Part shown: positions 29,787 through 32,593 of the stretch, one piece after another
Position numbering within the stretch: the first letter of the stretch is position 1
Layout of the letters: each line of letters opens with the position of its first letter
Virus record (IMG/VR): IMGVR_UViG_3300013006_000083
Coordinates: 1 to 32,593 of that record
DNA: 32,593 bases
Strand: one strand, 5' to 3'
From: a virus
The notes under the pieces: generated by a model
Databases searched by the model: none
The model's input: the letters and a program-made list of their open reading frames with translations, nothing else
What the model was told of the DNA's origin: nothing
Program-made: the position numbers and the translations under genes

Positions 29787-29791
29787 TAACT

Positions 29792-29850
29792 TAGGGGGTG
29801 GGGGTAGGGCCGGCGGCCAGGGGGCCACGGTGGCGGAGGGGCTACAAACA
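29792..29850 (+). other. G-rich tract, possible quadruplex or end-cleavage region
   Basis: Runs of five G at 29794, 29800 and 29820 with GGG at 29807 and GGGG at 29838 satisfy a loose G-quadruplex pattern. The tract adjoins the 16-base repeats and ends before the AT-rich leader of terS. Confidence 0.5.
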
Positions 29851-29902
29851 AAATTTTTTTTAATGTAAACTGCACGCACACGTACCAGTGGCTGGAGAAT
29901 CC

Positions 29903-30349
29903 ATGTTTTACTCGCTTCCATTTGAGGCGCGCAAAGTCGAAGCGACAGAGGCGCGCTTAAACCGAATCTACGACGCTGCCAAGCTGGGCTTGAAGGGCGA
30001 CACATTAGCTATGGCTGCGGGCATGTTGCCCACCGAGTACCGCCAACTGTGCCAGCTTGACCCGATTGCCGAGGTCGCCGCGTTGAAGGGCAAGGCCGAT
30101 GGCGAGATAGAAGCCTCACGCCAACTGCACAAAGCCGCCGCCGAAGGGGACGCCAAAGCCAGTCTGGCGATCTTGCAGCATGTCCACGGTTGGGTCGCCA
30201 AACAGGCCATTACCATCGACGTGGATCAGCGCATCTCGATCACCGCCGCCCTGGCCGAAGCCGAGCGGCGCGTCATGGACGTTATTGAGAACAACCCAAG
30301 TGAATACCTCACGCCAAAACTAGATGCAGTCCACCAAGTACAGCGCTGA
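29903..30349 (+). CDS. terS: Terminase small subunit
   Basis: The ATG at 29903 has GGAG 5 bases before it; a GTG at 29888 would put that site inside the gene. The 148 residue protein (MFYSLPFEARKVEATEARLN) carries a helix-turn-helix-like part (RIYDAAKLGLKGDTLAMAAG, MLPTEYRQL) then helices (EIEASRQLHKAAAEGDAKAS, LAILQHVHGW). The position directly before the large subunit and the match to the small-subunit layout support the call. It would recognise packaging DNA, most likely in the repeat region just upstream. Confidence 0.8.
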   Translation: MFYSLPFEARKVEATEARLNRIYDAAKLGLKGDTLAMAAGMLPTEYRQLCQLDPIAEVAALKGKADGEIEASRQLHKAAAEGDAKASLAILQHVHGWVAKQAITIDVDQRISITAALAEAERRVMDVIENNPSEYLTPKLDAVHQVQR

Positions 30350-31853
30350 AGACGAACAAGAGTTGATGGCGCGGCTGTGGTCGCCCCAGATCAAGGACAA
30401 CCCGCTGGCGTTCGTGATGCTGCTGTTTCCGTGGGGCGTCAAGGGCACGCCGCTGGAGCATTTCAGCGGGCCGCGCAAGTGGCAGCGCGAGGTGTTGCAA
30501 GACATCGCGGCGCACATCAAGCAGAACAACGGCAAGATTGACTTTGATACCCTGCGCGAAGCGGTCGCGTCAGGCCGTGGTATCGGCAAGTCGGCGCTTG
30601 TGAGTTGGCTGGTAATCTGGATGCTGTCCACGCGGATCGGCTCGACAACCATCGTGTCGGCCAACAGCGAATCGCAGTTGCGTAAGGTGACCTGGGCCGA
30701 GATCACCAAGTGGCTGGCGATGGGGCTAAACAGCCACTGGTTCGAGGTCAGCGCCACCAGTCTGCAACCGGCCAAGTGGCTGACCGAGTTGGTCGAGCGC
30801 GATCTGCGTAAGGGCACCAGGTATTGGGGCGTTGAGGGCCGGCTGTGGTCGGCTGAGAATCCAGACGCGTTTGCCGGTGTGCACAACATGGACGGCGTGC
30901 TGGTCATCTTTGACGAGGCCAGTGGTATTGATGACGCCATCTGGGCGGTGACGGCGGGTTTCTTTACGGAGAACACGCCCAACAGGTTCTGGTTTGCGTT
31001 CTCCAACCCCCGCCGCAACACGGGGTACTTTTACGAGACGTTCCACTCCAAGCGCGACTTCTGGAACACCAAGGTGGTGGACGCCCGCACGGTCGAGGGG
31101 ACAGACAAGGCGGTCTACCAGCAGATCATCGACGAGTACGGGCCGGACTCGGCCCAGGCGCACGTCGAGGTGTACGGCCAGTTCCCGAGCGCAGGCGACG
31201 ATCAGTTCATTGGCGCCAATACGGTGGACGAGGCCATGAAGCGGGTCAAGTACCAAGACATGAGCGCGCCGATTGTGATCGGTGTCGATCCGGCGCGGTT
31301 CGGCGCGGACGCTACGGTGATTGCGGTCAGGCAAGGGCGCGACATTGTGAAGATCATCAGGCACCGAGGCGACGACACCATGACCGTGGTGGGGTATGTG
31401 ATCGACGCCATTGAGGAATACAAGCCCACGCTGGTCGTCATCGACGAAGGCGGGCTGGGCGCGGGCATTGTGGACAGGCTCAAAGAGCAGCGCTACAAGA
31501 TCAAGGGCATAAATTTTGGCAACAAGTCCAAAAACCCGATAATGTATGGCAACATGAGGGCGCAAATGTGGGGTGATATGCGGGAGTGGTTGAAAACGGC
31601 CAGTATTCCGAACGACAGGTTCTTGAAGACGGACTTAATTTCGCCTATGATGAAGCCTGATTCACGTGGAACAATCTTTTTGGAGTCGAAAAAAGACATG
31701 AAATCACGCGGTTTAGCCTCGCCAGACGCTGCGGACGCTATTGCAGTGACGTTTGCCTTTCCCGTGGCCCATCGGGGCGAGTACAATGCGCGCACAACCA
31801 CCCGCCGGACGTATTCAGACACTTCGGCCAACACATCTTGGATGGGAAGCTAG
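30324..31853 (+). CDS. terL: Terminase large subunit
   Basis: The 509 residue packaging motor overlaps terS by 26 bases. The ATPase has SGRGIGKSAL (Walker A, 83-92) and VLVIFDEAS (Walker B, 192-200). The RNase H-like nuclease has GVDPARFGADA (Asp322), LVVIDEGGLGAG (Asp374) and SPDAADAIAV (Asp468, Asp471). It cuts and pumps DNA into the procapsid through the portal, which is not in this window. Confidence 0.94.
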   Translation: MQSTKYSAEDEQELMARLWSPQIKDNPLAFVMLLFPWGVKGTPLEHFSGPRKWQREVLQDIAAHIKQNNGKIDFDTLREAVASGRGIGKSALVSWLVIWMLSTRIGSTTIVSANSESQLRKVTWAEITKWLAMGLNSHWFEVSATSLQPAKWLTELVERDLRKGTRYWGVEGRLWSAENPDAFAGVHNMDGVLVIFDEASGIDDAIWAVTAGFFTENTPNRFWFAFSNPRRNTGYFYETFHSKRDFWNTKVVDARTVEGTDKAVYQQIIDEYGPDSAQAHVEVYGQFPSAGDDQFIGANTVDEAMKRVKYQDMSAPIVIGVDPARFGADATVIAVRQGRDIVKIIRHRGDDTMTVVGYVIDAIEEYKPTLVVIDEGGLGAGIVDRLKEQRYKIKGINFGNKSKNPIMYGNMRAQMWGDMREWLKTASIPNDRFLKTDLISPMMKPDSRGTIFLESKKDMKSRGLASPDAADAIAVTFAFPVAHRGEYNARTTTRRTYSDTSANTSWMGS

Positions 31854-32114
31854 ATGGCAACGAAAAAAACTGTTTCTTTGTCTGTCGGACGCGGTGAAAA
31901 ATTGCCCGTATCCAAAGGCGCCGGCCTGACTGCCAAAGGCCGCGAGAAATACAACGCTGCGACTGGCTCAAACCTCAAGGCGCCAGCCCCAAACCCCAAG
32001 ACCAAGGCAGACCAAGGCCGCAAGGATTCATTTTGTGCAAGAATGGGCGCCGTAGCGGCCAACGCCAAAGACGGCGAACGCGCTAAAGCAGCCCTTAAAC
32101 GATGGAAGTGCTAA
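31854..32114 (+). CDS. Small basic phage protein, DUF6321-like
   Basis: The 86 residue Lys-rich protein contains KGAGLTAKGREKYNAATGSN followed by LKAPAP, KDSFCARMGAVA and ends AALKRWKC, the set of motifs conserved in this family of phage proteins downstream of terL. The basic charge suggests nucleic acid contact, possibly as a minor capsid protein. The ATG immediately follows the terL stop. The function is not known. Confidence 0.78.
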   Translation: MATKKTVSLSVGRGEKLPVSKGAGLTAKGREKYNAATGSNLKAPAPNPKTKADQGRKDSFCARMGAVAANAKDGERAKAALKRWKC

Positions 32115-32116
32115 TC

Positions 32117-32269
32117 ATGGCGACAAAACCTGGCCTCTACGCAAACATTCACGCAAAACAGGCGCGCATCGCCGCTGGCTCTAAGGAAAAGATGCGTAAA
32201 CCAGGCGCGCCTGGCGCACCGACAGCCAAGGCGTTCAAAGAGTCAGCTAAAACTGCGAAGAAAAAATAA
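32117..32269 (+). CDS. 50-residue basic phage protein
   Basis: The ORF (MATKPGLYANIHAKQARIAA, then GSKEKMRKPG, APGAPTAKAF, ending KTAKKK) matches a common small phage gene type in which GLYANIH, RxxAGS, MRKPG and PTAKAF are conserved. Very basic, likely DNA-binding or virion associated. The start is 2 bases after the previous stop, and the final A of its TAA stop begins the next ATG. Confidence 0.72.
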   Translation: MATKPGLYANIHAKQARIAAGSKEKMRKPGAPGAPTAKAFKESAKTAKKK

Positions 32270-32593
32270 TGTCTAACACCAAAGCAACGGGCGTTGCGTA
32301 TCTAGACCCAGAGTTCACCACTTGCTATGCCAGTGAAGAAATTGGCTACGCCCTTGCTGGGCAAGGCGCGGTAACTCAAGAGACAAGCAAGTCAACTGGC
32401 GTCACGCTTAATACGAGCATGGGCCGAATCACAACAAACAGCGCAACGCTCAACACGTTGACCAACGTAACTTTTACGTTGACCAACAGTTTGATCAGCG
32501 TTAAAGATGTGATTATTTTGAACGTAAGTTCTGGCGCTACATCGGGCGCGTACAACTGCTGGATTAGCAGCATGAGCGCGGGCACTTGCACAA
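32269..32593 (+). CDS. Decoration-like structural protein, C-terminus beyond window
   Basis: Its start codon shares one base with the previous stop. The 108 visible residues open MSNTKATGVAYLDPEF, like the protein at 2356-2829, and continue with QGAVTQETSKSTGVTLNTSM, GRITTNSATLNTLTNVTFTL and VKDVIILNVSSGATSGAYNC. This beta-rich pattern is common in phage and prophage structural proteins of unknown exact role, probably on the capsid surface. No stop before the window end. Confidence 0.7.
   Translation, partial: MSNTKATGVAYLDPEFTTCYASEEIGYALAGQGAVTQETSKSTGVTLNTSMGRITTNSATLNTLTNVTFTLTNSLISVKDVIILNVSSGATSGAYNCWISSMSAGTCT

Noticed and set aside
29757-30005. Minus-strand ORF across the terS leader
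   Set aside because: Overlaps the repeat region and terS, lacks a ribosome site, and has low-complexity composition.
30726-31565. Minus-strand ORFs across the terminase large subunit
   Set aside because: Shadows of a well-supported gene; no motifs and no start signals.
1-32593. Lysogeny module or integrase
   Set aside because: I looked for tyrosine or serine recombinase motifs, CI/Cro-like repressors and an att site next to a tRNA and found none; the missing part of the genome could still hold them.

Overview
The window is part of a tailed double-stranded DNA phage genome. The head-completion and head genes are of the P22 type (coat protein, gp4-like and gp10-like tail-neck factors, gp7-like ejection protein), so a short-tailed podovirus-like particle is the best guess. 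The host is probably a Gram-negative bacterium, because the lysis set is a three-helix holin plus an M15 peptidase. The family resemblance is to phages of freshwater Betaproteobacteria, but that is a weak inference. I see no integrase, CI-like repressor, RNA polymerase, rRNA, tRNA, CRISPR array or insertion sequence. Both window ends cut through genes (scaffold at the left, a decoration-like protein at the right), and no portal gene is present, so the rest of the genome lies outside.

Layout. (1) 1-11340, plus strand: scaffold, coat, small capsid-surface candidates separated by strong terminators, neck proteins, a long repetitive tail fibre, a GNAT-like protein and three ejection-protein candidates. 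(2) 11343-15353, plus: tail-fibre and tailspike modules including a duplicated three-gene cassette. (3) 15397-17631, plus: lysis and membrane genes ending in holin and endolysin. (4) 17597-20078, minus: VRR-NUC nuclease, SNF2-type helicase and six small genes, one an NrdR-like zinc ribbon, tightly overlapped. (5) 20146-26203, plus, divergent from block 4: Cas4/RecB-like nuclease (DUF2800), possible single-strand-binding protein, family A DNA polymerase, primase-helicase. (6) 26205-29198, minus: about fourteen mostly tiny genes in a tightly coupled array with two sigma70-like promoters, probably early host-takeover genes; most have no known function. (7) 29282-29902: about 620 bases without a gene, packed with ordered repeats, the most unusual non-coding part of the window. 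(8) 29903-32593, plus: terminase small and large subunits, then small capsid-associated genes that would lead into the missing portal.

Working model (inference). Minus-strand block 6 is expressed early from two sigma70-like promoters. Blocks 4 and 5 diverge from a short operator-like region at 20079-20145 and replicate the DNA. The repeat region at 29.3-29.8 kb is the likely control centre, holding candidate replication iterons or repressor sites and a candidate packaging-recognition site just before terS. The late genes run from terS through the head and tail genes to lysis.

The items most worth a second look are the repeat region upstream of terminase, the recurring SD-plus-ATGA gene junction in block 6, the twice-occurring split tail-chaperone pair, and the NrdR-like zinc ribbon.
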